Shown one piece after another: positions 1 through 8,390 of a DNA stretch of 64,000 bases; position 1 is the first letter of the stretch, and every line of letters begins with the position of its first letter. This stretch comes from Bifidobacterium choladohabitans (GTDB lineage Bacteria > Actinomycetota > Actinomycetes > Actinomycetales > Bifidobacteriaceae): positions 372,001 through 436,000 of the forward strand of contig NZ_JACFPL010000001.1 of assembly GCF_016102005.1 (NCBI RefSeq), read 5' to 3'. A program made the translations under genes and the position numbers. The notes under the pieces were generated by a model, which saw only the letters and a program-made list of their open reading frames with translations, searched no databases and had not been told where the DNA came from.

Positions 1-1397
1 CCTGGAAGACGGCCATCGAAGTCCTGACCGCAAACGGGGTACGGGTGCGCATCGATGCCAATGATGACTACACACCCACACCCACCGTATCCCAGGCCAT
101 CCTGACGCACAATCGGGCGGCCGACGGCACCCAGCGCTTCTCCGGCAAGGACCTGGCTGACGGCATCGTGGTCACCCCCTCCCACAACCCGCCCACCGAC
201 GGCGGATTCAAGTATGACCCGCCCACAGGTGGTCCGGCTCCGGCCGAAACCACCAACGCCATAGCGCAACGGGCCAATGAACTTCTGGGCGACTACAGGC
301 GGGTCAAGCGTATTCCCTTTGAGGATGCCATCAAATCCGAGCTGGTGGAGCGCTTCGACTACCGGGAACACTACGTGGCCGACCTGGGCAATGTCATCGA
401 CTTCGACCTGATCAGATCCTCCGGGGTCCGTCTGGGCATCGACCCGCTGGGCGGCGCCTCGGTCAACTACTGGCCGCTGATCAATGAAAAGTACGGACTG
501 AACATCGGCGTCGTCAACCCGGAGGTGGATCCGACCTGGCGGTTCATGACCATCGACCACGACGGGAAGATTCGCATGGATCCCAGCTCCCCCTATGCCA
601 TGAAAGGGCTGGTGGATCGCCTCAACGCCGGGGCCTGGGACTCCTACGATCTGGTGGGCGGCACCGATCCGGATGCCGACCGGCATGGCATCGTCTGCCC
701 TGGGACCGGCGTCATGAACCCCAACCATTACATCGCCGTCTGCGTGGAATACCTCTTCTCCGGTAACCGACCCGGATGGCCCCAGGGCGCCGGCATCGGC
801 AAGACCCTGGTCTCCTCCTCCCTGATCGACCGCGTGGCTGCCTCCATCGGCGCCAGGCTGATCGAGGTGCCCGTGGGATTCAAGTGGTTCGTCGACCCCC
901 TCTTCAAGGGCGAGGTGGCCTTCGGTGGCGAGGAGAGCTCAGGGATGAGCTTCCTGCGCCGGGACGGCCGTGTGTGGACGACCGACAAGGACGGTCTGAT
1001 CCCCGACCTCCTGGCTGCCGAGATGACAGCCAAGACCGGAAAGAACCCGGCCCAGCTCCACCAGGAGCAGGTGGAGCGCTTCGGCCAGAGCTGGTACAAG
1101 CGGGTGGACACCCCGACCACCTTGGAGCAGAAGCAGAAGTTCGCCCAGCTGAACGGCGACGATGTAACGGCTTCCACCCTGGCCGGCGAGCCCATCACCG
1201 CCAAGCTGACCGAGGCCCCGGGCAATGGGGCGAAAATCGGAGGCATCAAGGTGACCACACAGAACAACTGGTTCGCCGCCCGCCCCTCCGGCACCGAGAA
1301 CATCTACAAGGTCTACGCCGAATCCTTCGTTTCACCTGAAGCCCTGGACCAGGTTCTGGACGACGCCGACCAGGTGGTCGCCAAGGCCCTGGGCTGA
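1..1397 (+). CDS. pgm: Phosphoglucomutase (alpha-D-glucose-specific), 5' end outside window
   Basis: Interconverts glucose 1-phosphate and glucose 6-phosphate in the cytosol, linking glycogen and nucleotide-sugar metabolism to the central pathway. The reading frame is open to base 3, so the gene starts before the window; a GTG at 45 is internal. All four phosphohexomutase signatures follow in order: the catalytic serine loop TPSHNPP (Ser codon at 180-182), the metal loop DPDADRHG near 670-690, the sugar-specificity loop GEESSGMSF near 930-950, and the phosphate-binding loop RPSGTEN near 1283-1303. The C-terminus is complete. A hairpin terminator follows the stop codon. The family is clear; alpha-glucose specificity is inferred from the overall match to the Pgm type rather than the GlmM or ManB types. 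Confidence 0.95.
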   Translation, partial: WKTAIEVLTANGVRVRIDANDDYTPTPTVSQAILTHNRAADGTQRFSGKDLADGIVVTPSHNPPTDGGFKYDPPTGGPAPAETTNAIAQRANELLGDYRRVKRIPFEDAIKSELVERFDYREHYVADLGNVIDFDLIRSSGVRLGIDPLGGASVNYWPLINEKYGLNIGVVNPEVDPTWRFMTIDHDGKIRMDPSSPYAMKGLVDRLNAGAWDSYDLVGGTDPDADRHGIVCPGTGVMNPNHYIAVCVEYLFSGNRPGWPQGAGIGKTLVSSSLIDRVAASIGARLIEVPVGFKWFVDPLFKGEVAFGGEESSGMSFLRRDGRVWTTDKDGLIPDLLAAEMTAKTGKNPAQLHQEQVERFGQSWYKRVDTPTTLEQKQKFAQLNGDDVTASTLAGEPITAKLTEAPGNGAKIGGIKVTTQNNWFAARPSGTENIYKVYAESFVSPEALDQVLDDADQVVAKALG

Positions 1398-1422
1398 ACC
1401 GCAGACAAGATCACCCGTCTTT

Positions 1423-1471
1423 CCCCCCCCCCCCGCATCAGTCATCACTGGCGCGGGGGTTCTCTATTTTT
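1423..1471 (+). terminator. Terminator of pgm containing a run of 12 C
   Basis: A CCCCCGC arm (1430-1436) pairs with GCGGGGG (1453-1459) across a 16-base loop and is followed by a T-rich stretch (1460-1471). The left arm lies at the end of an uninterrupted run of 12 C residues at 1423-1434, so stem register can shift. It separates pgm from the RNase H gene. Confidence 0.7.
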
Positions 1472-1488
1472 CTGCTTAGACTGGAACC

Positions 1489-2484
1489 ATGACCAATGAC
1501 ACGAATCTGGTCGTCTCGACCGACGGCAGCGCACTGAGCAATCCCAACGGCCCCATGGGCTGGGCCTGGGCCGATCAGGAGGGCGGCGACGCGGATGCAG
1601 GCGGCGCCAGCAACGGCACCAATCAGATCGGCGAACTGTGCGCCGTCCTGCAGGCCCTGCGCGCCCACCCAGGCGAGCGCCCTCTGGTCATCGAAACCGA
1701 CTCACAATACGCCATCAACTGCTCCACCACCTGGGTGCCTGGGTGGAAGAAGAAGGGGTGGAAGAACTCCCAGGGAAAGCCGGTCAAGAATCGCCCGCTT
1801 ATTGAAGCCATCGACCGGGAGATCCAGGCCCGGCAGGGATCGGTCAGGTTTGTCTGGGTCAAGGGCCACGCCGGCAACACCTTCAACGAGAAAGTGGACA
1901 CTCTGGCCCGCGGCTACGCCACAGCTGCAGGCAAGGGCAACCGGGAAGGCTGTCTGCCTATCGAAGGCTGGCGTTCACTGTTGGCCTCCCCCTACGCCAA
2001 AGGCACGCAGGTACCGCCCGCAGTCAAGGATGAGCTGGACGGAGGGCCCCAAGTTCTGGACGAGCTGGGTCGCAAGAAGGCCCGCCTGGATCAGGAGGAG
2101 CAGAAGGACCTGGCCGAAACCGCCGTCGAGTCCGAGGCTGTGGATGCGGAGCAGGCCGAATCTGTGGAAGCAACGGCAGCCGCAGGCAATGGCACACCCG
2201 ACCCCGACATGGCCGATGGTCAGGAAGACGAAGTCGCGTCGGCTTCCAAGGACACCTCGGACGCCGATACGGTTGACCGGGAGACCAGGAACTCCGGGGC
2301 TCGGGGACTGAGAGCCAGCGGCCGCATCCGCATCACGCCGCCCCCATCCGGCAGCAGCATGTTCACCGGGCAGGACCTGCATATCGTCGGCAGCATCGAT
2401 ATAGATGCGGACATCGACCCTGACGGCTACGTGACCATCAAGGAGGCGCCTTTCCGCCTGCACGCCATCGAAGTGGAGGATTGA
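1489..2484 (+). CDS. rnhA: Ribonuclease HI with a long C-terminal extension
   Basis: Degrades RNA in RNA-DNA hybrids. The N-terminal 150 residues form an RNase HI domain with the expected catalytic set: Asp12 (STDGSA), Glu49 (IGELCA), Asp71 (ETDSQY) and Asp137 (EKVDTLA), with His127 in the KGHAGN loop. Typical RNase HI is about 150 residues; this protein has 331. The remaining 180 residues are not recognisable as a known domain: an Asp/Glu/Ala-rich linker (about 190-265) leads to a compact end segment (about 275-331) with alternating Ile and Asp residues. The start at 1489 has only a weak Shine-Dalgarno match. The tail might be a binding module, but I cannot assign it. Confidence 0.85.
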   Translation: MTNDTNLVVSTDGSALSNPNGPMGWAWADQEGGDADAGGASNGTNQIGELCAVLQALRAHPGERPLVIETDSQYAINCSTTWVPGWKKKGWKNSQGKPVKNRPLIEAIDREIQARQGSVRFVWVKGHAGNTFNEKVDTLARGYATAAGKGNREGCLPIEGWRSLLASPYAKGTQVPPAVKDELDGGPQVLDELGRKKARLDQEEQKDLAETAVESEAVDAEQAESVEATAAAGNGTPDPDMADGQEDEVASASKDTSDADTVDRETRNSGARGLRASGRIRITPPPSGSSMFTGQDLHIVGSIDIDADIDPDGYVTIKEAPFRLHAIEVED

Positions 2485-2591
2485 GCGGCTCCTGGACCGT
2501 CAGGGGCCATCGTCTACACTGGAGTGAACCTGAACCAACAAGACCCGCAGACATCAGCTGTTGAGCGCATGGCGGGCATGAAGGAGCGTGT

Positions 2592-3290
2592 ATGGACAAG
2601 ACCGAGCAGGACAGACTGAAGAAGGCCGCCGGCATCGAAGCAGCCAAGCTGGTCGAGAATGGCATGACCGCCGGGCTGGGCACCGGATCCACGGTCCGGT
2701 TCTTCGTGGATGAACTGGGACGGCGCGTCAAGGAAGAGGGCTTGGAGTTCACCGGCGTGACCACCTCCCGGAGGACCAAGGAACAGGCTGAAGGCTACGG
2801 AATCCGCATCGTCGACATCGACCAGGTGGACCACATCGATGTCACCATCGACGGGGCCGACGAGGTCGACAAGGACTTCAATGGCATCAAGGGCGGCGGC
2901 GCTGCCCTGCTCTGGGAGAAAATCGTGGCCGTCAACTCCCGAAGGATCGTCTGGATCGTGGACGAGTCCAAGGTGGTCGACACCATCGGCCGTTTCCCCC
3001 TGCCAGTGGAGGTCATCCCCTTCGGCGAGCGCCACATTCTGGATCGCTTCAAGGAGCGCGGCTATCACCCAGTCCTGCGGATGGACGGCCAGGGGCAGCC
3101 GGTTCTGACCGACGAGCACAACCACATCATTGATCTGCATCTGGATCGAATTGATCACCCGCAGGATCTGGCCCAGGACCTGATCACCACCGTGGGCGTC
3201 GTGGAACACGGCCTCTTCCTCAACATGGTCGACACGGTCATCGTGGGCGATCCCAACGGACCCCGGGTCATGACCAACGCCAACAAGTAA
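2592..3290 (+). CDS. rpiA: Ribose-5-phosphate isomerase A
   Basis: Interconverts ribose 5-phosphate and ribulose 5-phosphate, supplying pentose for nucleotides and for the phosphoketolase route. The 232 residues match the RpiA fold: phosphate loop GLGTGST near residue 29, the DGADEVD motif near residue 89, and KGGGAALLWEK, which carries the catalytic region. No RpiB features. The ATG follows an AAGGAG ribosome-binding site at 2580-2585 with a five-base spacer. It is 107 bases downstream of the RNase H gene and probably has its own leader. Confidence 0.93.
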   Translation: MDKTEQDRLKKAAGIEAAKLVENGMTAGLGTGSTVRFFVDELGRRVKEEGLEFTGVTTSRRTKEQAEGYGIRIVDIDQVDHIDVTIDGADEVDKDFNGIKGGGAALLWEKIVAVNSRRIVWIVDESKVVDTIGRFPLPVEVIPFGERHILDRFKERGYHPVLRMDGQGQPVLTDEHNHIIDLHLDRIDHPQDLAQDLITTVGVVEHGLFLNMVDTVIVGDPNGPRVMTNANK

Positions 3291-3360
3291 TCGTCAGCGA
3301 ACCTCTTGCCTCCCGGCTGGAAGCTTCCGACTGCCCAAGACGACCGGCGATGATATACAT

Positions 3361-3395
3361 GAAGCCCCCCGCGTCCATTCGATGCGGGGGGCTTC
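3361..3395. terminator. Strong hairpin between convergent rpiA and bS22-type gene
   Basis: A perfect 12-base-pair stem, GAAGCCCCCCGC with GCGGGGGGCTTC, closes an 11-base loop. It lies 70 bases past the rpiA stop and 30 bases past the stop of the opposite-strand small ribosomal gene, so it can serve both. There is no clear T run on either side, so termination is inferred from position and stability. Confidence 0.55.
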
Positions 3396-3425
3396 GTCGG
3401 CCCTGATGGGCCAGAAGTCATAAAG

Positions 3426-3515
3426 CTACTTGCGCTGGTGACGAGTCTTGCGCAGCAGTTTGCGGTGCTTCTTCTTGCTCATCCGCTTGCGGCGCTTCTT
3501 GATGACAGAACCCAT
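3426..3515 (-). CDS. Tiny basic ribosomal protein, bS22 / AURKAIP1-COX24 type
   Basis: A 29-residue protein starting MGSVIKKRRKRMSKKKHRK and ending in RKTRHQRK, more than half Lys or Arg. This is the pattern of the short actinobacterial small-subunit protein bS22, related to the mitochondrial AURKAIP1/COX24 domain, which sits near the decoding region of the 30S subunit. The ATG at 3515 is preceded by GGAGG with a five-base spacer. The gene is often missed because of its size. Function is by family resemblance only. Confidence 0.85.
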   Translation of the reverse strand: MGSVIKKRRKRMSKKKHRKLLRKTRHQRK

Positions 3516-3582
3516 CCGAGCCTCCGATCCTTAGTTACCTGGAAGTGTCCAACTTGCTTATCGTACACCGCTTACGGGACGA

Positions 3583-4233
3583 CTAGAGCGGGAAGGCCTT
3601 GTAGAAGGCCTCCAGCGCAGTCCGCTGGCCCTGGGCACGGAAGACCACGGTATCATTCTGCCAAATGACCAGCACCTTGTGCTCGTCGTCGCCATCCGCC
3701 TTCTCCAGGTAGGATCCGGTGACCGTGCCGCCGCTGCGAACATTGCCCGCGGCCAGCTCCTTGCCGGACATGCCCGTGGACTGGCTGTCATAGAGCGCCT
3801 TGGCATCCTCGCTCCTGGACCACTGAGCCAGGTGAAGGGTCACATCCCCGCCCGACCTGCCGGTGGAATAGACCAGGTTGTACTCCTCGATGGGCGTACG
3901 GGTGCTCCACTCGCTGTCAGAATCCGCTTTGACACGGGCGAACTCTCCCACCGTATCGGGCATGGCCTTGAGCAGCTCGGAAGCCGAATCAGGCAGGGGC
4001 ACCGCCGTGGCCTTGGGGCTGCTGGCTTGCGAGGGTTGTGAGGATGCGGAGGCCGAGGCCTGGGCGACGGGTTCTGGGCTGCGCACCGCCCAATGAGGCC
4101 AGACAAAAGCCGATAGGAGCACCAGGACCACCACCGCCGCCAGGGCGATGACCAGACCGATCCGTCGACGGCGTTGCCTGGCGTGCGCGGAGGAGTCGGA
4201 GGAGGACACGGGTGCAGAAGGATTGTCAGCCAT
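3583..4233 (-). CDS. Membrane-anchored extracytoplasmic protein, unknown function
   Basis: A 216-residue protein with a short Ser-rich N-terminus, an RQRRRR stop-transfer charge cluster (about 19-24) and one hydrophobic segment (about 25-44), so type II insertion with the C-terminus outside is likely. A Ser/Ala/Pro-rich linker (about 53-75) leads to a folded domain (about 80-216) with repeated aromatic and beta-prone stretches. I do not recognise the domain. It is divergent from radA, whose start lies 90 bases away, and the two may share a control region. No lipobox or catalytic motif is visible. Confidence 0.75.
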   Translation of the reverse strand: MADNPSAPVSSSDSSAHARQRRRRIGLVIALAAVVVLVLLSAFVWPHWAVRSPEPVAQASASASSQPSQASSPKATAVPLPDSASELLKAMPDTVGEFARVKADSDSEWSTRTPIEEYNLVYSTGRSGGDVTLHLAQWSRSEDAKALYDSQSTGMSGKELAAGNVRSGGTVTGSYLEKADGDDEHKVLVIWQNDTVVFRAQGQRTALEAFYKAFPL

Positions 4234-4323
4234 GCCTCCATTCTCTCATGGGCAGGGTGTCGGCACTGCGAAGATGCCGTAAAAGCCCGGTTCCTCGTCC
4301 CTGAATCCCGATAGCGTGCAGGT

Positions 4324-5733
4324 ATGGCCAAGACGACGACGCAATACGTGTGCACGGAGTGCGGGTGGACCGGCGGCAAGTGGTTCGGACGCTGCCCGGA
4401 ATGCGGCCAGTGGGGAACCATCGAGGAATTCCACGAAGCCCGTGTCGTAGGTGCAGGCGGGGGTCTGTCCTCCTCCGGCGGCAGCCATACGGCACCTGCA
4501 CCCCCGAAGAGCGGCCTGGCTCGGCCCATCACACGGGTGGGCACGGACCAGGTAAAGCGCATTCCCACAGGATTCGAGGAATTCGACCGGGTCCTGGGCG
4601 GGGGCATCGTACCCGGGTCGGTCATCCTCTTGGCCGGCGAGCCGGGCATAGGCAAGTCCACCCTCCTGCTGGAGACCGCCGGCCGCGTGGCCGACCGGGG
4701 TGGTGAAAAAGGCAAGGTGCTCTACCTGTCGGGCGAGGAGTCCCAGGCCCAGGTGCGGATGCGGGCCAGTCGGGTGGGAGCGCTCAAGGATTCGCTGTTG
4801 CTGGCTTCGACGACCGACCTGGCCACGGTGCTCGGGCTGATCGAGCGCGAAAAGCCGGCACTGGCCATTGTGGACTCCGCCCAGACCATCGTCTCCAGCC
4901 AGGTCGACGGCATCTCCGGGGGTTCCACCCAGGTACGCGAGGTGGCCATCAGCCTGATAGATATGGCCAAATCGCACGACATCCCCATCCTCCTGGTCGG
5001 CCACGTGACCAAGGACGGCTCCATCGCCGGGCCCCGGACCCTGGAGCATCTGGTCGATGTGGTCTGCCAGTTCGAGGGCGACTCCCAGACCGCACTGCGC
5101 CTGCTGAGAGCCGTCAAAAACCGTTTCGGCCCCACCGACGAGGTGGGATGCTTCGACATGGGCGAGCAGGGCATCGAGGAGGTCAGCGACCCCACGGGGC
5201 TCTTCCTGTCCACAACCGGACAGGAGGTGGAGGGTACCTGCGTGACCTTCACCTTGGACGGCCACCGCAGCCTGCCCATCGAGATCCAGGCCCTGGTCAC
5301 TTCATCTGTTCTGCCCACGCCCAGACGCAACACCAACGGAATCGATGCCAACCGTCTGGCCATGCTGGCCGCGGTGCTCTACCGTCACGGCCGCGTCAAC
5401 CTGCTGACACGGGACCTGTATGTGTCCACCATCGCCGGCGGACTGGCCAAGGAACCCGGATGTGACCTGGCCATCGTGGCCGCGCTGGCCAGTGCAGCCA
5501 AGTCCCGGCCCATCCTGCGCACGACCTGTGCCATGGGCGAGATTTCGCTGACCGGGCAGGTCAGGCCTGTGCCTCAGCTCAACCACCGGCTGCAGGAGGC
5601 CGCCCGTCTGGGATTCACCCGGGCGCTGGTCCCGCCCGACCGGCATTCAGGAGGCCGAAAACCCATCCAGGGACTGGAGGTGGTCGAAGTCACCTATCTG
5701 GCCGAGGCCCTGGAGGCTCTGGGACTGGTCTGA
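4324..5733 (+). CDS. radA: DNA repair protein RadA/Sms
   Basis: A RecA-like ATPase that promotes branch migration and processing of recombination intermediates. The 469 residues show the full RadA layout: a C4 zinc finger (Cys10, Cys13, Cys24, Cys27), Walker A GEPGIGKST at 105-113, the RadA-specific KNRFG motif at 265-269, and a C-terminal Lon-protease-like domain (about 285-469) that acts as a scaffold and lacks protease activity in this family. The start ATG has only a modest ribosome-binding site. It stands alone, with the amino acid transporter operon following after 125 bases. Confidence 0.96.
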   Translation: MAKTTTQYVCTECGWTGGKWFGRCPECGQWGTIEEFHEARVVGAGGGLSSSGGSHTAPAPPKSGLARPITRVGTDQVKRIPTGFEEFDRVLGGGIVPGSVILLAGEPGIGKSTLLLETAGRVADRGGEKGKVLYLSGEESQAQVRMRASRVGALKDSLLLASTTDLATVLGLIEREKPALAIVDSAQTIVSSQVDGISGGSTQVREVAISLIDMAKSHDIPILLVGHVTKDGSIAGPRTLEHLVDVVCQFEGDSQTALRLLRAVKNRFGPTDEVGCFDMGEQGIEEVSDPTGLFLSTTGQEVEGTCVTFTLDGHRSLPIEIQALVTSSVLPTPRRNTNGIDANRLAMLAAVLYRHGRVNLLTRDLYVSTIAGGLAKEPGCDLAIVAALASAAKSRPILRTTCAMGEISLTGQVRPVPQLNHRLQEAARLGFTRALVPPDRHSGGRKPIQGLEVVEVTYLAEALEALGLV

Positions 5734-5858
5734 ACCCGGTGGTCGCTGGTCCCCCGATCGCACCCTATGGCGCTCACCTGCCGACTCGTTAACCTGCCGG
5801 ACTAGGATGGAGTCGCTGGAAGACCGACACCCATCACCATCGCGAGGAGCAGATCAGC

Positions 5859-6722
5859 ATGACCATCTTCACCAGGAAAACCATACGCAGGCTGACGGCG
5901 GCCGCACTCACGACAGTCACGCTCATGGCCGGCGCGGCCTGTGGCTCCTCATCGAGCAGCAGCGGGCAGTCGGCAGACAAGCAGGACATCACCCAGCAGA
6001 CCATCAATCCCGGCACCCTGACCATTGCCACCGGGGACCCGGCCTACGCCCCCTACGTGCAGGACAACAAGCCCGAATCCGGCAAGGGATACGAGGCGGC
6101 CGTGGCCTATGCAGTGGCAGAGAAAATGGGCTTCGACAAGGCGCACGTCACCTGGACCAGGACCACCTTCGACGCCGCCATCGCCCCGGGAAGCAAGGAC
6201 TACGACCTGAACATCCAGCAGTTCTCCATCACCCCGGAACGTCGGCAGGCTGTGGACTTCACTCCCAGCTACTACAACTCCACCCAGTCTCTGGTGGTCA
6301 GAAACGACTCCCCATACGCCTCCGCCACCTCCCTTGCCCAGATCAAGGACGCCAAGATAGGAGCCATGGTCGGCTCTACCTCCTACGAGATGGCCCACAA
6401 GCTGGTCAAGCCCGACATCGACACCTTCAACGACGACGTGGCCTCATCCCAGGCCTTGGACGCCAATCAGATCGACGCGCTTGTCGTGGACACCCCCTCG
6501 GCCGTGACCATGGTCGACTCCAAGCAGGTCAAGAACGCCAAGATCCTCGGGCAGATCAAGGGCTCGCAGGACCCGGAGGGCATGGGCATAGTCCTGCCCA
6601 AGGGTTCCAAGCTGACCCCGGCCGCCTCCAAGGCCGTCACCGCCCTGAAGAAGGATGGGACCTTGGACAAGCTGCAGAAGCAGTGGCTGCACGTCTACAC
6701 CTCCCTGCCTATCCTGGGCTGA
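5859..6722 (+). CDS. Amino acid ABC transporter, substrate-binding lipoprotein
   Basis: Captures a polar amino acid outside the membrane and passes it to the permease encoded next. The 287 residues begin with a positively charged signal peptide ending at a lipobox-like GAAC (Cys28), followed by a Ser-rich tether. The mature part matches periplasmic-binding-protein family 3, with GYEAAVAYAVAEKMGF near the start and a DFTPSYYNSTQSLVV segment typical of glutamine, glutamate or cystine binders. GAGGAG lies upstream of the ATG. The operon order binding protein, permease, ATPase supports the role; the exact ligand cannot be read from sequence. Confidence 0.9.
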   Translation: MTIFTRKTIRRLTAAALTTVTLMAGAACGSSSSSSGQSADKQDITQQTINPGTLTIATGDPAYAPYVQDNKPESGKGYEAAVAYAVAEKMGFDKAHVTWTRTTFDAAIAPGSKDYDLNIQQFSITPERRQAVDFTPSYYNSTQSLVVRNDSPYASATSLAQIKDAKIGAMVGSTSYEMAHKLVKPDIDTFNDDVASSQALDANQIDALVVDTPSAVTMVDSKQVKNAKILGQIKGSQDPEGMGIVLPKGSKLTPAASKAVTALKKDGTLDKLQKQWLHVYTSLPILG

Positions 6723-6738
6723 GAGAAGAAAGGAAACC

Positions 6739-7605
6739 TTGTCGTTCATGGCCACCTCGGCACAGGACGCGGTCAGCGATATCCAACGGGAGCGGGAACG
6801 CTACGGCCGTCGACAGAATCTGCGCTCAGTGGGAATCAGCATCGCCAGCACACTGGTGTTGGCCCTGCTGATTGCTCTGGGGCTGCACGCCTCACCCGGC
6901 TGGCCCCGAGTCAAGCAGTCGTTTTTCTCCGGAGCCTACTTCGCCCAAGCCTTCCCCAAGGTCCTCCAGGGACTCTGGCTCAATCTGGAGGTTCTCTTCT
7001 TCGCGGTGATCGGCGTGGCCCTGCTGGGCACCCTGCTGGCCATGATCCGCACCAGCCGGAACCCGCTGCTCTTTCCCCTGCGGGTGCTGGCCCAGGTCTA
7101 CACCACGATCATGAGGGGCATCCCCATGATCGTGGTCCTCTACCTGATCGGCTTCGGCATCCCCGGCCTGGCCATCTTCAACCGGATCCCGGCAGCCCTG
7201 CTGGGCACAGTGGCGATCATCCTCTCCTATTCGGCCTACATCGCCGAGGTGCTGAGGGCCGGCTTTCAGGATGTCGGCCCCTCCCAGAGGGCGTCGGCAC
7301 GCTCACTGGGCCTGACCTCGGGGCAGACCATGCGTCTGGTAGTCATCCCCCAGGCCCTGCGCAAGGTGGCTCCGGCACTGATGAACGATTTCATCTCCAT
7401 GCAGAAGGACGTAGGGCTGATTTCTGTTCTGGGTGCCGTCGACGCGGTCAGGGCGGCCCAGATCATCGTGGCCACCTCCTACAACTTCACCCCTTACGTG
7501 GTGGCCTCGGTGCTCTTCATCGCCACTTCGGTCCCCTTCATTCTTCTCAACGACTGGTATTCCAACCGGCTGCGCAAGCGCGAACAGAGCGGAGGCATGG
7601 TATGA
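6739..7605 (+). CDS. Amino acid ABC transporter permease (His/Glu/Gln/Arg family)
   Basis: Forms the membrane channel of the importer. The protein has an N-terminal cytoplasmic stretch, a first transmembrane segment near residues 33-50, and a permease core with several more. The EAA-type loop that contacts the ATPase is visible as RASARSLGLTSGQTMRLVVIPQA. I prefer the TTG at 6739 because AAAGGA sits about six bases upstream; the ATG at 6748 would leave an over-long spacer. The frame is open further upstream to 6655, but that part overlaps the binding-protein gene and has no site. The stop overlaps the start of the ATPase gene by four bases. Confidence 0.9.
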   Translation: MSFMATSAQDAVSDIQRERERYGRRQNLRSVGISIASTLVLALLIALGLHASPGWPRVKQSFFSGAYFAQAFPKVLQGLWLNLEVLFFAVIGVALLGTLLAMIRTSRNPLLFPLRVLAQVYTTIMRGIPMIVVLYLIGFGIPGLAIFNRIPAALLGTVAIILSYSAYIAEVLRAGFQDVGPSQRASARSLGLTSGQTMRLVVIPQALRKVAPALMNDFISMQKDVGLISVLGAVDAVRAAQIIVATSYNFTPYVVASVLFIATSVPFILLNDWYSNRLRKREQSGGMV

Positions 7606-8369
7606 GCGAACAGGCAGGCGCCAATCAGAACCAGCCGGTGCTCCGTCTGGAGGATGTGCGCAAGACCTACCCGGGGGGCAACAAGGTCCTGCGCGGCATC
7701 TCCATGACCATCATGCCCCATGAGACCGTGGCCCTGCTGGGCCCGTCCGGGTCGGGCAAATCCACCCTGATGAAGTGCATCAACCTGCTAGAGACCGTCA
7801 ACGACGGCAGAATCTGGCTGGGTGGCACCGACATCACCGATCCCAGGATCAACCAGGATGCCTGCCGGGCCAGAATCGGCGTGGTCTTCCAGCAGTTCAA
7901 CCTCTTCCCGCACATGAACGTTCTGAAAAACGTGACGCTGGGAGCCATCAAGGTCCACGGCATGCCCAAGGACCAGGCCAGGGAGCGGGCCCTGGAACTG
8001 TTGGACCGGATCGGCATGAGGAAGAAGGCCGGAGCATACCCCGACCAGCTCTCCGGCGGCCAGCAGCAGCGGGTGGCCATCGTCCGAGCCCTGATGACCG
8101 ACCCGGAGCTGCTCCTGCTGGATGAGATCACCTCAGCCCTGGACCCCATGCTTGTGGGCGAGGTACTGGCCATGGTCTCGGAGCTGACCGCCGGCGGCAC
8201 CACCATCCTCATGGCCACCCACGAAATGAGTTTCGCCCATCACGCAGCCAACCGGGTGGTTCTGCTGCTGGACGGTGTCATTGCTGAGAACGGAACTCCG
8301 CAAGAGGTCATGGACGAGTCGGAGAATCCGCGCACCAGGGAGTTCTTCAGCCACTTCCGAGGGCTGTGA
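7602..8369 (+). CDS. Amino acid ABC transporter ATP-binding protein
   Basis: Powers the importer. The 255 residues contain Walker A GPSGSGKST at 47-55, a Q-loop VVFQQFNLFPH, the signature LSGGQQQR, Walker B LLLLDEITSALDP and a switch histidine in MATHE. This is the GlnQ/HisP class. The start codon lies in an ATGA overlap with the permease stop, which implies translational coupling. The gene ends only 21 bases from the end of the opposing ribF gene, with no room for a strong terminator. Confidence 0.95.
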   Translation: MSEQAGANQNQPVLRLEDVRKTYPGGNKVLRGISMTIMPHETVALLGPSGSGKSTLMKCINLLETVNDGRIWLGGTDITDPRINQDACRARIGVVFQQFNLFPHMNVLKNVTLGAIKVHGMPKDQARERALELLDRIGMRKKAGAYPDQLSGGQQQRVAIVRALMTDPELLLLDEITSALDPMLVGEVLAMVSELTAGGTTILMATHEMSFAHHAANRVVLLLDGVIAENGTPQEVMDESENPRTREFFSHFRGL

Positions 8370-8390
8370 CTTCCCAAGTACCTTCAGCTT

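Noticed and set aside
5807-6871. 354-residue plus-strand frame over the binding-protein gene
   Set aside because: The frame is offset from the lipoprotein gene, which has a signal peptide and family motifs; the alternative is Arg/Gly/His-rich noise.
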